Assembly (NCBI GenBank): GCA_027563935.2
Contig: CM050448.1
Coordinates: 63,601,843 to 63,665,842, forward strand
Direction: 5' to 3'
DNA from: Costus lasius
Taxonomy: Eukaryota; Streptophyta; Magnoliopsida; Zingiberales; Costaceae
DNA: 64,000 nucleotides
Below are positions 34,124 to 47,400 of the stretch, one piece after another; the first letter of the stretch is position 1, and the number at the start of each line of letters is the position of its first letter. A program made the translations under genes and the position numbers. The notes under the pieces are model-generated. The model searched no databases. It was not told where the DNA came from and saw only the letters and a program-made list of their open reading frames with translations.

Positions 34124-34687
34124 CAGCGGAAAAACAAGGTTACCAAGAGGATCGCATGTAGAAGATATGATCAACCTTATAAAACAAACTTGCATAAAAC
34201 AAGCATGAGGGTGTTACCATGGCCATGAGAGGCGACTTGGAAGATGAAAGGGCGAGCGGCTCTTCTCCAAAGAAGTCGCACACAAGAAGACGATGGCTAC
34301 TTCCTTGTACTCTTTGTGCTAGCAAAGCCACTCGGAGTCCTTGATCGTGTGAAGAGATGTTTTCTTCCTTTTGCTGGCCGAACTCCCTCTCTTGGCGTGA
34401 GGACAACCAAAGACGAGAGCTTGAGGAGCAAGAGGCGAGAGAGACGTAGAGGCGTTCTCACGTTCGAAAACGTGGGGGGGTTTTCCAACAAGGAAAATGG
34501 CTTCTAAAGATAGTAAGCATTAACTCCTCATTTTACTCCCCTTGAAGCCTTCAACCGAAACTCCTCTCCCCTTTGAACCATACGTTCACATAAGTGAACC
34601 GGTTCAATTCCATTTGGTTCAAGGACCAAATCGAACCAGCCATGGTCTAGATCTCTTTGAACCTCATGGTTCAAGATCTAACCACAC
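34084..34687 (-). repeat. Fragment J: partial copia LTR
   Basis: Homologous to the inner part of the G and A LTRs (GCAGCGGAA..., TTACCATGGCCATGAGA..., GTGAACCGGTTCAA...). The terminal TGTTGGG end is missing, so its left junction with truncated H is not a clean LTR edge. It is cut on the right by the LTR of element C at 34688. Confidence 0.7.
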
Positions 34688-36573
34688 TGTTGGGAAACCC
34701 CGGGGACATTTTACAATTTTTCAGAGACACATACATACATTGCACAGCGGAAGAATGTCCCCGAAATAGGTCCGTCCCAAAAACCCAGTGAAGATCGCAT
34801 GCAAGGGGGTCGACACGATGAGTTAGAAAATACCTCAGAGCAAGATGAGGTCGATGTCGTGATAGGCGCCCAACTGTGCGCCCTCTGCAGTCTCACACAC
34901 ACGGATGCCTCGAGTCCTCTTCTTCCACGCTCGGTGCTAGCCTCGGGAAGAAGATCCAAGCCTTAGGGAGATGCTCCAACCACCTTGCGCCACCAAGAGA
35001 GAAAGATGCGCCAAGTGGTAAGGAAGGAGAAGCTTGCGGCCACTTGATGGAAGAAGAAGAGATTGCGCCAATGCTCCTTGCTCTCGTTCCCTTCTTAAGT
35101 TCACGCCTCCAAGGATGAATCATATAAGAGGGGGCGGCTAGGGTCACATATATAGGGCAAGAGGCGATTAGGGCAAGGGCTAGGATCATGACAAGTGTAG
35201 GGCTAGGATGAGGAGGTTTGATGCAAGGAAAGTCTTCAAGACTTTACTATAAACTTCATTCAACCTTTCCATAATTGCCCAAGTACCATATCAGCCCAAG
35301 ACATACCTTAAAGGCATTCATACCATCAAGGGAGAAGGGCTAGGCGCAAATTGCTTCCTTAATGAAGCAATTTTGCCACCCTAACCCCATTATGCCCCTT
35401 AGGCGCCAATGGGGTTGGGTTTCTCCCCATTATACCCTTTTAGCCTCTCTTCTCTTCATGAGAACTTGTTATTGGGCTTCATTGGATAATGAGCTAGCCC
35501 AAACTTCATCCTATGGGTTGATTAAGCATTTGGATCCAATCCAATGCAACCCTAATCCAAGTGTGACCAACCATGGTCAAATACGGGTCAACCTGCCAAA
35601 AATGAAGTTTGGCTCCAATAACATTCTTCCATCTCATCAGGCCCATTGGTGCTGATGAAATCTCCCAATTAGATCCTAGTTATTCAATAACTTGATCATA
35701 AGGCTCTCGATCAATACGAGAACTCAAGTATCAAGGTGTGCGACCCTGTAGGTTCTTCTGACGCTGGCAGTGCTGACCAAAGGCCACCACAAGCAGTGAG
35801 TGGCACCTAGCAGTGCATCGCTGCTACCCAGGTCATTGGAATGGATATCGACATCGACATCCCCATCATCGCAACTAGGTACAGATGCATTACAGTCTCT
35901 TTGCCGGACTGATATCCGATTGGACAAGTGTGTCACCACTTGTTTTCACCCAATCACATGGCTATGACTAAAACAGGTTCTTACCTGGGTATGGCCATAC
36001 ACTCTCAGTCATAGAACCATAGAGGAGCTCCATGGATATCATACTTCCCTAAGGAAGGGGCAAATCCTATGTCTGTCCATTGACCTTCTCATATGGGTCG
36101 TGACATGCTCAATGACAACCGTTATGAACTCCCAACTACGGTGAGGTGTTAGGTTGTATCAAAGCAAGTCGCTAACCATATAGAACAATCAATGACCTCA
36201 AGTCAAGGGATCAATACATCTCCTGTCACTTGTGAGGATAACTTATGACACCAAGTCATAGCCTCACAGCGGGTCTTTCCAGTATATCCTCCAATGATAT
36301 ACCCATGTGTCTGCGTTAGCACCACGTGCCTAACCAGCTCACAAACCAGTCTCACAAGTACCATAGCTGTCCCATATCCACTAAGGTACATCGACTAGGG
36401 ACAATAGTTTGAGCACAGATCCAATCTGTCTCCAGGGACATTATCATGTTAGTACATGTGCGCAGATGTAAACAAACATTGACAATGACAATGCCAGAAT
36501 GATATATATAAATATCAATGTCAAGTAGTACATAAGTGGACCAAAACTAGGTCCTAGGGCATATACACCAACA
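34688..36573 (-). repeat. 3' LTR of copia element C (1,886 bp)
   Basis: TGTTGGGAAACC...CACCAACA ends, directly followed by the polypurine tract (36574-36586, AAGTGGGAGAT on the minus strand) and the end of pol. It lies inside fragment J. The left flank is CACAC; the partner is not in the window because C is truncated. Related to D's LTR in its AGCCCAAACTTCAT and CCCCATTATGCCCC blocks. Confidence 0.88.
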
Positions 36574-36594
36574 ATCTCCCACTTGCACTAAGAC

Positions 36595-38585
36595 CTAGAG
36601 GTTGAGAAATCTTAACCCCATATCTCTAGCGTGACCATCATGCTTCTGCTGCGCCAAAGCCTTGGTCAATGGGTCTGCCAGATTATTTTCTGTGTCAACT
36701 CTGCTAATCTTGACATCACCTCTTTCAATGATCTCTCTGATCAGGTGAAATCTTCTGAGTATGTGTTTGGATCTTTGATGAGACCGTGGTTCCTTGGCTT
36801 GTGCAATTGCTCCATTGTTGTCACAATAGAGTTCAATGGGATCCACTGCACTAGGAACCACCTGAAGATCAGATATGAACATCCTTATCCAAACGGCTTC
36901 CTTGGCTGCCTCAGAAGCGGCCACATACTCTGCTTCGGTTGTAGAATCTGCTATGGTGGATTGCTTGAAGCTCTTCCAGCATACAGCGCCTCCATTTATC
37001 TTGAACACATAGCCGGCCTGCGATCTAAAGTCGTCAGGGTCAGACTGGAATGATGCATCAGTATAGCCCTGCATACTGAGCTCTTCCTGTCTCCCATAGA
37101 CCAAGAACAAATCCTTAGTTCTCCTCAGATACTTTAGGATGTTCTTTACAGCCACCCAGTGCTGCAGACCTGGATTGGATTGGTATCGGCTGGTTATGCT
37201 TACAGCATATGCCACGTCTGGTCTAGTACACAACATTGCATACATGATCGATCCTACTGCTGGAGCATAAGGAATTCGACTCATGTCATCCCGCTCAACC
37301 TGTGTTGTAGGACACTGGCTCTTTGAGAGAGTAAGGCCATGTCTTACTGGAAGGTATCCTTTCTTGGATTGCTCCAAGTTAAACCTCTCCAGGACCTTAT
37401 CAATGTAGGTACTCTAACTAAGGGCCAGGAGCCTCTTGGATCTTTCTCGGTAGATCCTCACGCCTAGAATATAGGCGGCCTCCCCTAAGTCTTTCATCTC
37501 AAAACACTTCCCCAACCATGTCTTCACAGCTTGAAGACTAGGGATGTCATTTCCGATGAGCAGTATGTCATCGACATACAAGACCAGAAAAATCACCAAG
37601 CTCCCACTGAATTTTCTATATACACAGGCGTCATCTTCGCTTTTGATAAAGCCATAATCTCTCACAGCTTCATCAAATCGAAGATTCCAACTTCGAGATG
37701 CTTGCTTTAATCCATAAATGGATCTCTTTAGCCTGCAGACCTTACTAGCCTCTGCAGGATGGATGAAGCCATCAGGTTGTGTCATGTACACATCCTCAGT
37801 CAGCTTCCCGTTAAGGAACGCTGTCTTCACATCCATCTGCCATATCTCATAGTCATGATATGCAGCTATAGCAAGCAGAATCTGAATGGACTTGATCATG
37901 GCAACTGGCGAGAAGGTTTCATCATAGTCCACCCCGTGGACTTGTTTAAAACCTTTAGCCACTAGTCTACCCTTATAGGTAACTATATTGCCATCCATGT
38001 CTGTCTTCTTCTTGAAGACCCATTTACACCCTATGGGTTTTACCCCATCAGGCAGCTTAACCAAATCCCAGACTTGGTTAGCCGACATGGAATCCATCTC
38101 GGATCGCATGGCGCCAAGCCATCTCTCGGAGTCCGGTCCACTGACCGCCTCATCATAGGTTCTGGGTTCATCCTCAATGATGAAAATTCCATCGTGTTGA
38201 GTCGGCAGCGACCCGTACCTCTCAGGTGCACGACGAATCCTCCCAGACCTACGTGGGACCTGTGTCTGAGCCTCAGATTGTATAACAACTGGTGCAGATG
38301 GCTCAGATTCCATCTCTTTGTCTTGTGGTTGCACTTGGACCTCATCCAAGTCAAACTCCCTCCCACTAACTTCTTTCATAAGAAATTCTTTCTCTAGAAA
38401 GACAGCACCCCGAGCAACAAAAACTTTGTTCTCGGTTGGGACATAGAAGTAGTATCCTTTAGTTTCCTTCGGATACCCCACAAATACACACTTATCAGAT
38501 CTAGGTTCTAGCTTGCTAGAATCCTGACGTTTGACATAAGCCTCACATGCCCAGATCCGGATAAACGTGAGATTAGGGCGTCTCC
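36595..38585 (-). pseudogene. Element C pol: integrase tail, RT and RNase H
   Basis: One reading frame with a single TAG stop at 37414-37416 between RT and RNase H. From the cut edge: integrase C-terminal part (FIRIWACEAYVK; CVFVGYPKETKGYYFY), RT (GCKWVFKKKTDMDG, IWQMDVKTAFLNG, IYGLKQASRSWN and the catalytic VLYVDDILLIGND), then RNase H (GYTDASFQSD, STTEAEYVAASEAAKEA, CDNNGAIAQAKEP, SKHILRRFHLIREII) and the natural end ARDMGLRFLNL, stop at 36595. The copia pol back half in full, otherwise well preserved. Cut at 38585 by LTR fragment K. Confidence 0.9.
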
Positions 38586-39152
38586 TGTTGGGTCCCCTTC
38601 AAGGGGGAGCGAAACCCTAAGTGGCGCATATAGCTCATTTTTGGGCAGCGGAAGCAAGGGTTTCAGGAATCATTCTATATGTCATATGATCAACTTAAAA
38701 CATCAAGTAAAAGATGCGTTACCATGGCCATGAGAAGGAGGCGGCTTGGAAGCAAAGAGGGCAAATAAGCTCTCCTCCAAAGAAGACGCACACAAGAAGA
38801 TGTTGCCTACTTCCTTTTGTTCCTTGTGCTAGCAAGGGCGCAAGGTATCCTTGATCGCTTGAAGGGATCTTTGCTTGGGCGAATTCTCCTTGTCGTCCAC
38901 CTCGCTTACTCACGAATGCAAGTCTCTCGTCCAAGCAAGAGAAGGTGACGAACATTGAATCAAAACGTTGAGGCGTTGATCAAAGTAGCGCTAATTACTT
39001 TCCAAAAATAGCAAGCAATGAAGTCATGCGCTCATGATCACAAAAACCGATCAAAACGCCTCAAGCCTTGAACCATGCGTTCACTCATGTGAACCGGTTC
39101 AATTTTGGTCTGGTTCAAAGACCAATTAACCCAAGCTATTCGGTCTAGATCA
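38586..39152 (-). repeat. Fragment K: truncated A-type copia LTR
   Basis: Starts exactly at an LTR terminus (TGTTGGGTCCCCTTC) and matches A's LTR at 40825-41148 plus 51717-51965. It breaks off at about 39152, inside CGGTCTAGATCA, where plus-strand fragment E begins. It interrupts the integrase region of element C. Confidence 0.85.
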
Positions 39153-40647
39153 AAATGTTTTTGGACTATTTTTCTTGTCTGATTTAAAGATCAAAGGCGC
39201 ACGTAGTTTTGTCAAGTAGGACGGGCATTGTGTCTTCGGACTGGCCAAGTCTCTTGATCTGACAAAATTGCCAGCCGAAAGGATCTCTGAAATCATCTTG
39301 AAAAATAAATCGCAATTAGCCAAAAGATTTGTGAGAAGAAGATGAGAAAAAGCGACTGGTTTTAATGAAAAAGTAAAATTTCAGATTTTATGTTTTTCAT
39401 GAGCATGTAGAATTGCATGAGTAAATACCTTGATTGTGCATAATGTTGTGATCATTAGTCAAGCCCCCCTTTGCATGCCTGTGATGTTTCCTCGTGAGGC
39501 CTGCGTGCCGCTTTTCTTTTTGCTTTTAAGAAGACTAGGGTAGCGCATGTACTTGGAGCTTGGCGCATGCATGGAGTTGGCGCACCTTGGATGGTGGCGC
39601 AACAAGAATCAAGGAAAAGGCGCAACCTTGCTTGATGGCACAAGTTAGGCATGGCCGAACCCTTGGGTTTGAGAGCTAGCTAACTTGGCATCTTTCATTG
39701 TGGCACATTCTCCTTGGAGGAAGACCATGGCATTGGCCGAACCTTTGAGGTCTACCCTTAAGGTTTGAGAGCTAAGCCATAAATGAAGGACCTTGGAGCC
39801 AACCATGAAGACCAAGATAGAGGGCGGCTAGGATAGGTCTTTCTTAGGGGCTTGAGTCCTATGTCAAGAGATGAACCTCCTTTGGCATGGGTTGGTTCAA
39901 TATCTTGAAAGGGCTTTGATCACATCATCTTTTACTGCTTTCCTTATCTGCTAAAAGCATGCCTGTGATGTTTTATCATTATGTTATCACTATAGGATTG
40001 CATGCCTGTATTGTTAGACATAAGATAAAACTGATGAGACCTTAAAAACCCTCATAAAATATCAAGTCTAGAAGCCTTCTAACGCGTAGCCCTCACTAAG
40101 CTATCGATCAGTGGAGTTGTGAACTGGTTCCCACCCTCGTGGGACACACCCACTTATCTTTAGAAAGTGTGTGGTGACAATGGTTTCCCCAGTCCAGTTT
40201 TAACCTGGGCGTGCCTTCGCAAGGAAACTCATTGGCCCTGGGCATAAACGGTTAGGAATGGACTTGACTAGAAATTCACATGTACTGAGCACATAGTGAA
40301 AGTCTAGAGGCATCGTTGAGAGGTTAGGGTTTCATGTTATATCTAGCCCTCGCTGGACATGAAATGCCCAAGACTGTCTCAACAAGGGGAGTTGCTTGGA
40401 GCAACCGGCTGGTGCGCCCACCTTAGGAAACATGGGTTACTTTATGCATCTCATCCCACCCTCGTGGGACGCGAAGCCTCATGTGAAATAAGGATCCCAT
40501 CTCACTAGGAAGTCTTAAACTTCACGATTGACTTTGTGGGTTGTCAATTCGAATTTAAAATAGTGGGAGCAGTAATCATTTAAAACAAGTCCAGTTTAAA
40601 TGATTCGAAGTAGTACTAATCTGCTGTTTCTTGGTTATTGTAGAACA
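39153..40647 (+). other. Fragment E: leader of a plus-strand D-type copia
   Basis: Aligns in reverse with element D's leader (39180-39310 against about 16200-16350; 40080-40280 against about 15355-15545). The LTR, the primer-binding site and roughly the first 170 bp of the leader are missing. No coding region is recognised; the 65-codon minus frame at 39455-39652 is not convincing. Confidence 0.7.
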
Positions 40648-40824
40648 ATGAACAATGGCAGATGGTCACTGCGATCAACCCTGGAAAGGGATAAGTTGGT
40701 TGGATCAAACTTAAAGGATTGGTATATGAACTTGAGAATTGTGCTCAAGCTCGAGAGGAAGCTATATGTCCTTGAGAAGCCAATTCCTGAGCCACTTCCA
40801 TGCTTGGCCTCAGCAGCTGAGAAG
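40648..40824 (+). pseudogene. Fragment E gag N-terminus, interrupted by element A
   Basis: ATG at 40648 opens a copia Gag start: LERDKLVGSNLKDWYMNL, then RIVLKLERKLYVLEKPIPEP, matching the Gag starts of A and G in style. It is cut after about 59 codons, at SAAEK, by the 3' LTR of element A (40825). The frame continues a short way into LTR sequence. The last five bases before the LTR, AGAAG (40820-40824), are the presumed target site. Confidence 0.8.
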
Positions 40825-41148
40825 TGTTGGGTCCCCTTCAAGGGGGAGCGAAACCCTAAGTGGCGCATATAGCTCATTTTTGGGCAGCGGAAGCAAGGGT
40901 TTCATGAATCGTTCTATATGTCATATGATCAACTTAAAACATCAAGTAAAAGATGCGTTACCATGGCCATGAGAAGGAGGCGGCTTGGAAGCAAAGAGGG
41001 CAAATAAGCTCTCCTCCAAAGAAGACGCACACAAGAAGATGTTGCCTACTTCCTTTTGTTCCTTGTGCTAGCAAGGGCGCAAGGTATCCTTGATCGCTTG
41101 AAGGGATCTTTGCTTGGGCGAATTCTCCTTGTCGTCCACCTCGCTTAC
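40825..41148 (-). repeat. 3' LTR of element A, left piece
   Basis: First 324 bp, starting TGTTGGGTCCCC. Cut by gypsy L after CTTAC (41144-41148) and resumes at 51717. The uninterrupted sequence can be read at 38885-38925 and 59750-59790. Confidence 0.93.
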
Positions 41149-44100
41149 TGTAACATCCCACATTCTTAACCCCAAACAAAGAACACAATCACAAAGGGAA
41201 TAGGATGTTTCATATAAGATCGATCAAATGCTAGGTAAAACCGAGTTCAAGAAAACACGATCTGAAAATTTTCAAAACTCCAAACACATAAAATCTTCGA
41301 ATCACAAATCATAAATCTCATAAAGGTACCTGCCACCACGCAATACGTGCACTAGACATATGCACGTTACAGTTGTATCAAAACCGATTGCAAAAATACA
41401 CATCAACTCCAATTTCAAAACAAATCCACAAAATCGATTTTATAAACTAATACCAAACACCGAAACCAGGCTGAAGCCCGCGGTGACACAAGAATCAACA
41501 TCATTTAACTGCCACAGTCTGGCAACACAATTTTTCATAGTTCACATGGTTCACATCACATGGTTCACATAAATCATAAAATTCATATTCGGCCACAGCC
41601 AGCCTCAAATTAATTAAGCATAAACATGGGGCCACAACCGGCATCATAAGCATAAATCACAACATCAATATCATGCTAACTGCGCTCCTGCTCTATACCT
41701 GAAAATAGTGAGGGGTGAGCTACACAGCCCAGTGAGTGGATAGTCTAATTGACCATCCATAACATACACTCAAAAATATAGGCAGATTGTTTTAAAAATC
41801 TTTAACAGGAACATAATGTCAACATATCACCAGATTAAATATACAGAAGTCACATAAACAGTCAGATGTACACACTAACATAATCAACTCAGGTTCTAAA
41901 CAAACTCAGGTTCTAGAGTTATACTCTAAACCAACTAAACACACATATTCTAAACCAACTAAACACACCAACACATTTTTAACCTAGTTGTCCAGCATAT
42001 TCAGTAGTGACCAATATGGTCTAACCCGGCTTGGCCAAAGCACTGGGAGCTGCAAAATCTCGTGCAACACATAAACATGGACAGTGAATAGAATCAGGAG
42101 GTGGCCCCCGTCAGGTCACGACGTGGCACGCTGGTCTATCACGCCATAACATAAAACGAGAATAGAATCAGGAGGTGGCCCCCGTCAGGTCACGACGTGG
42201 CACGCTGGTCTATCACGCCATAACATAAAACGAGAATAGAATCAGGAGGTGGCCCCTGTCTGATCAGGACATGGCACTTTGGGTCTTATATCATTCCCAA
42301 CACAAAACGAGAATGGTGACATCAAGAGGTGGCCCCTGTCTGACCAAGACATGGCACTTTGGGTCTTATACCATTCCCAACACATAAAAGAGTAATGACA
42401 TCAAGAGGTGGCCCCTGTCTGACCAAGACATGGCACTTTGGGTCAAAACCCGTTCTCCCAAAAGGTTCCTACTGGACAACACACATATCTTATTTCACAT
42501 TTCACAAAGGTGGACTCCTAAGTGTCAACTAGACTCTAGGATAGCCATCACAAAATCACATCGGCAGGCTGAACATCAACCCCCATCACAATAATCACAA
42601 TAGGCAGGCTGAACATCAACCTCCTCCCATATCACAATACAGGGCTGAAATTCAAACCCTTAACATATCACATAACAGGGCTATCCCCTTGAGTTCATAG
42701 TTACACCTAGCCTTAGTCCTAACCATCACATAATCACAACACATAATATTCGAACCTCATAACCACATAATTTTCGAATTTCACATAACCACATAATATT
42801 CACATATTCAAAGATCACTTAACATGCCAAAAATCACAAATCACAATATTTAAAAATCACATAACATAGTGTAGTCCTTAAATTTCAGGCTGGTCAGTTC
42901 AGTGTAATTTTGCTAAGTTATCAACCAATGTTCTCTATCAATATTTCATGTCATTACTTTCTAGATACACCATTCAATTAAAAATACATAATAATACAGA
43001 AAATTCACCAAATTTCGTTCACAATTAACATAAATGTAGAATATCACAACTTCATAGTTTTCTACTAGTTCTGATAACAAAAGACTGAAATACCCCTAGT
43101 TCAAAGTTTAAGTCATGCAGGAAAAGTTATCCAAAAATTTCGTAAAAATATTCATTACATCCCTCATGATCCCTAGATTCGAGATTTCAAGTTTTCCCCA
43201 ATTTTAACTAGAAAATTTACCGAATTACCCCTAGGTCAATGTCAGTCAACAGAAACTTTTATTTCTAAAAATTCTCAAAAAAATACAGTAGAGTCCTCAT
43301 ATGCCTAATTTCATGAATATCAAGTTTTCCCCAAATTTTACCCATGCATTTGGGCGTAACTTCATGAAGAAGGGTCGAAATTCTCATTCAAGCCCTAAAC
43401 TTCATGCAATTGAAAAACTAAAGCTACATACATGCTTAAACAAGGTCTAATTGATGATTAGAAGCCTTAAAAATGAAAAGCCCTAATTCTCATACAATCT
43501 AGGGTTTTCGAAATTTTAGGGAAAACATAGAAACATGTACAAAAATTGAAATTAAGGGTTCATGCCATGTTTCTAAGCAATAATCTCAAGCATACATGGA
43601 TTAAGTGGAAGAGAAAATCCACTCACCTCTTAAACCGAAAATTTTCCACAAAAGAAATCGTTCAAAGCCTTTGATGTCACCACCAAACACCAAGGAAATT
43701 TCTTCACTTCAAGGAAAAATCGCCAAGGGGAAGAAGATGAAGAAAATCACCTCAACAACTCCAAGAATCGCCTTCTTCTTTGCCCTAGCCGCCCCAAGAT
43801 TTCCTCAAGCCAAAAAAAAACGCCCACAATCTCACCCTAGTCGATATTACCACTTAAACTTTGGGTTTTTAAATTTTAAACCCATTAACCAATTAATTCC
43901 AATAGGGTTTAACCCATTTAACTCATAATTTCGAATTTTTCAAACCCAATAACCCATAGTTAACCAATTAATTTAATTAACTTAACCATTAACCATTCAC
44001 TTAACCGAAATCCAATAAAGGACTTAATTAATATCCAATAAGGATTTAATTAACCAATAAGGTCTAATTAATTAACTTACAATTTACAACCCATAAATCC

Positions 44101-44402
44101 TAATTAATTTATCATGGACAACCAATAATAATTTATCATAAATTAACAGCCAATAATCAAATCAATAATCTCTAATTAATTTACAATAAATTAACAACCA
44201 AATAAACTCAAATCCATTAATTACAAATTAACAATCAATAAATCAGTTAATTAACAACAAAATCTCTAGTTAATTTATCATAAATTAACAATCAATACTC
44301 AGGAATAATAACTCAGTCAATAATTTTATTTACATCAATAATTTATCATAATTTATCATAGAAAATAATGCTTACCAGAACTTAAGATCCTTGGATCTTA
44401 CA
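41149..44402 (-). repeat. 3' LTR of element L (3,254 bp)
   Basis: On the plus strand runs TGTAACATCCC...GGATCTTACA, giving TGTAAG...GTTACA on the coding strand. AT-rich, with five ~75-bp tandem units at 42085-42450. Small frames repeated in both LTRs (41360-41572, 43605-43928) are identical because the LTRs are, and show no domain. Confidence 0.95.
42085..42450. repeat. Five ~75-bp tandem repeats in the L 3' LTR
   Basis: Units begin near 42085, 42160, 42234, 42311 and 42388, each with AGGTGGCCCC(C/T)GTC and a CGTGGCACG or CATGGCACTTTGG block. The first two are nearly identical to each other, and the last three form a second subtype. Confidence 0.9.
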
Positions 44403-44415
44403 TTCCTCCCTCCTT
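44403..44415 (-). other. Polypurine tract of element L
   Basis: Minus-strand AAGGAGGGAGGAA abuts the 3' LTR start (TGTAAG). This is the expected plus-strand primer site. Confidence 0.9.
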
Positions 44416-44431
44416 ATAAAGCTTTAGTCCT

Positions 44432-47400
44432 CTAAAGCTCAGCATCCATATCATCAAAGAGGTAAGCATAATTTTTCCTCATATCAGCTTCAGTCTCCCA
44501 AGTCGCTTCTTCAACTGATTGATTTCCCCAGATAACCTTCACCAAAGGTATAGTCTTGTTCCTCAGAACTTTATCTTTTCTATCCACAATCCGGAGAGGT
44601 CTTTCCTCAAAAGTCAAGTCACTCTGAATCTGAAGAGGTTCCAACTCCAACACATGAGATGGATCAGGATGATATTTCCTCAAAGCAGAGACATGGAATA
44701 CATTATGTACATGGTCCATAGCAGGAGGTAAAGCTAAACGGTAAGCCACTGGACCAACTCTCTCAATAATATCAAAAGGACCTACAAACCTAGGGCTCAA
44801 CTTGCCCTTTTTGCCAAACCTCATAACACCCTTAGTAGGCGACACCTTCAAGAACACATGGTCTCCTACCATAAACTCCAAAGGACGACGACGATCATCA
44901 GCATAACTCTTCTGTCTGTCCCGAGAAATTTTCAGTTTATCCTGAATCTCTCTGACCTTATCAGTAGTCTCCTGTACTGCATCAGATCTCAAAATCATCC
45001 TGTCACCAGTTTCCTCCCAACACAAGGGAGTCCTGCACCTTCTTCCATACAAAGCCTCATAAGGAGCCATCTGAATACTGGAGTGGAAACTATTATTACA
45101 AGTGAACTCTATCAAAGATAGGTCCCGGTTCCACTCAGAACTCCAATCGACCACATAGGCTCTCAACAAATCTTCTAGAGTCTGTATAGTACGCTCCGTC
45201 TGGCCATCAGACTGAGGATGGTATGCGGTACTAAAACTCAACTTAGTACCCAAACCCTCCTGTAAACTCCTCCAAAATCTGGACAAAAATCGAGAATCCC
45301 TATCAGACACAATATCAACTGGCACTCCATGCAGTCTGACTATCTCATCAATGTACAATCTGGCCAGTCTCTCTAAAGAATAAGTCATTTTAATCGGAAG
45401 AAAATGGGCTGATTTAGTGAGTCTATCAACAATCACCCAAATAGCATCATGACCCAATCTGGTTCTAGGCAAACCACACACAAAATCCATACTGATGCAT
45501 TCCCACTTCCACTCAGGAATAGGAAGAGGCTGCAACAAACCACCAGGCTTCTGATGTTCAGCCTTTATAGTCTGACAGGTCAAACACCTAGAGACAAAAT
45601 CAGTTACTTCTTTCTTCATGCCCGGCCACCAAAAATTTTTCTTGAGGTCCTGATACATCTTAGTCACGCCAGGATGTAGAGAATATTTGGAGTTATGGCT
45701 GTCCTCCAATATTTCTTTCCTCAAGTTCGGTTCCTCAGGGACACATACCCTTCCACGAAACCGAAGAATACCATCATCAGACACACTAAAGTCCTGAACT
45801 GCGCCATCAATCAGACTACCCCTGATCTGGACTAATTTCGGATCCACAGACTGCTGATCTCTGATCTTCTGCAACAAAGCAGACTGTACTCTGAGAAAAG
45901 CCACATAACCAGTCTGAACTCTAGGAGAAACACTGATCCTGAGATCTCTGAACTCCTGCAGTAACTGCCACTCACTGACCCGCAAGGCAGCTACTGAAGC
46001 AACTGGATGCCTACTCAGTGCATCCGCCACCACATTGGCTTTCCCAGCCTGATACTGGATAGAGAAGTCATAATCTTTGATCAACTCCATCCATCTTCTC
46101 TGTCTCATGTTCAACTCCTTCTGAGTGAAGATGTACTTGAGACTCTGGTGATCAGTAAACAGATCAAATTCCTGACCCAACAAATAATGACGCCATATCT
46201 TCAAAGCAAAGACTACGGCCGCCAACTCTAAATCATGCGTAGGGTAGTTCAGTTCATACTCCTTCAGTTGTCTCGAAGCATAGGCTACCACAGAACCCTT
46301 CTGCATCAAGACACAACCCAACCCTTTGCCTGAAGCATCTGTATAGACAGTAAACCTTTCCCCATCACTAGGAATAATGAGGATCGGTGTACTAGTCAAC
46401 CTTCTCTTCAGCTCCTGAAAGCTCTCTTCACACGTATCATCCCAAATAAACTTGGCTTCTTTTCTGGTCAATTTAGTTAAAGGACCCGCCAACTTGGAGA
46501 ATCCCTCAACAAATCTCCGGTAATAACCTGCCAAACCCAGAAAACTCCTGATCTCAGTAGCACTAGTCGGTCTTCCCCAATCAAGAATGGCTTGCACTTT
46601 AACTGGATCCACAGACACACCCTGACCAGAAATCACATGTCCCAGAAAACTGATCTTCTCTAGCCAGAACTCACACTTACTAGCCTTGGCATATAACCGG
46701 TTCTTCCTCAGAACTTCCAGTACTCTGCGCAAGTCACTGATGTGATCTGAAGTAGTCCGAGAGTACACCAATATATCATCTATGAAAACTACCACACAAG
46801 AGTCAAGCAACTCAATGCCAAATTCCACTTCTCTAACCGGTGGCAAACCTGAAAGTTCCTCAGAGAACACATCAGGAAATTCTTTCACCACCGCCATCTG
46901 AGTCAGATCAGAAGTAGAATCATCCTGCACCTTAACATGTGCAAGATAACCCTTGCAACCACTGGCAAGTAACTTCCTGGCCTGCAGGAAAGATATCACA
47001 TGTGGTCCTTGGTCTGACACTAGACCTCTCACAAAGATCCGGTTCCCATCAAGCATATTCAAAGTGATCACTTTCTCAAAGCAATCCACAGAGGCATGAT
47101 GCGAAGACAACCAGTCCATTCCTAAGATGACATCATAATCTTGCATGTCTAGGAGGATTAAATCTACCAGAAACTCATAACCCTCTACATGCACTACACA
47201 ATCAGCACATACAGTGTCTGTAGATAATGATTTTCCTAAAGGAGTACTAACAGACACAGCATAATCTAGCATCTTAGGTACAACAGGTAAACATGCAGCA
47301 AACTTAACAGAGACAAAAGACAAATTTGCACCAGGGTCAAATAAAATGCGAGCTAACTGATCAAATACAAATAATGTACCTTCCACAACGGATCGGGAAG

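Noticed and set aside
41360..41572. 70- and 107-codon frames identical in both L LTRs
   Set aside because: The identity reflects the young LTR pair, not selection; no domain or codon signal.
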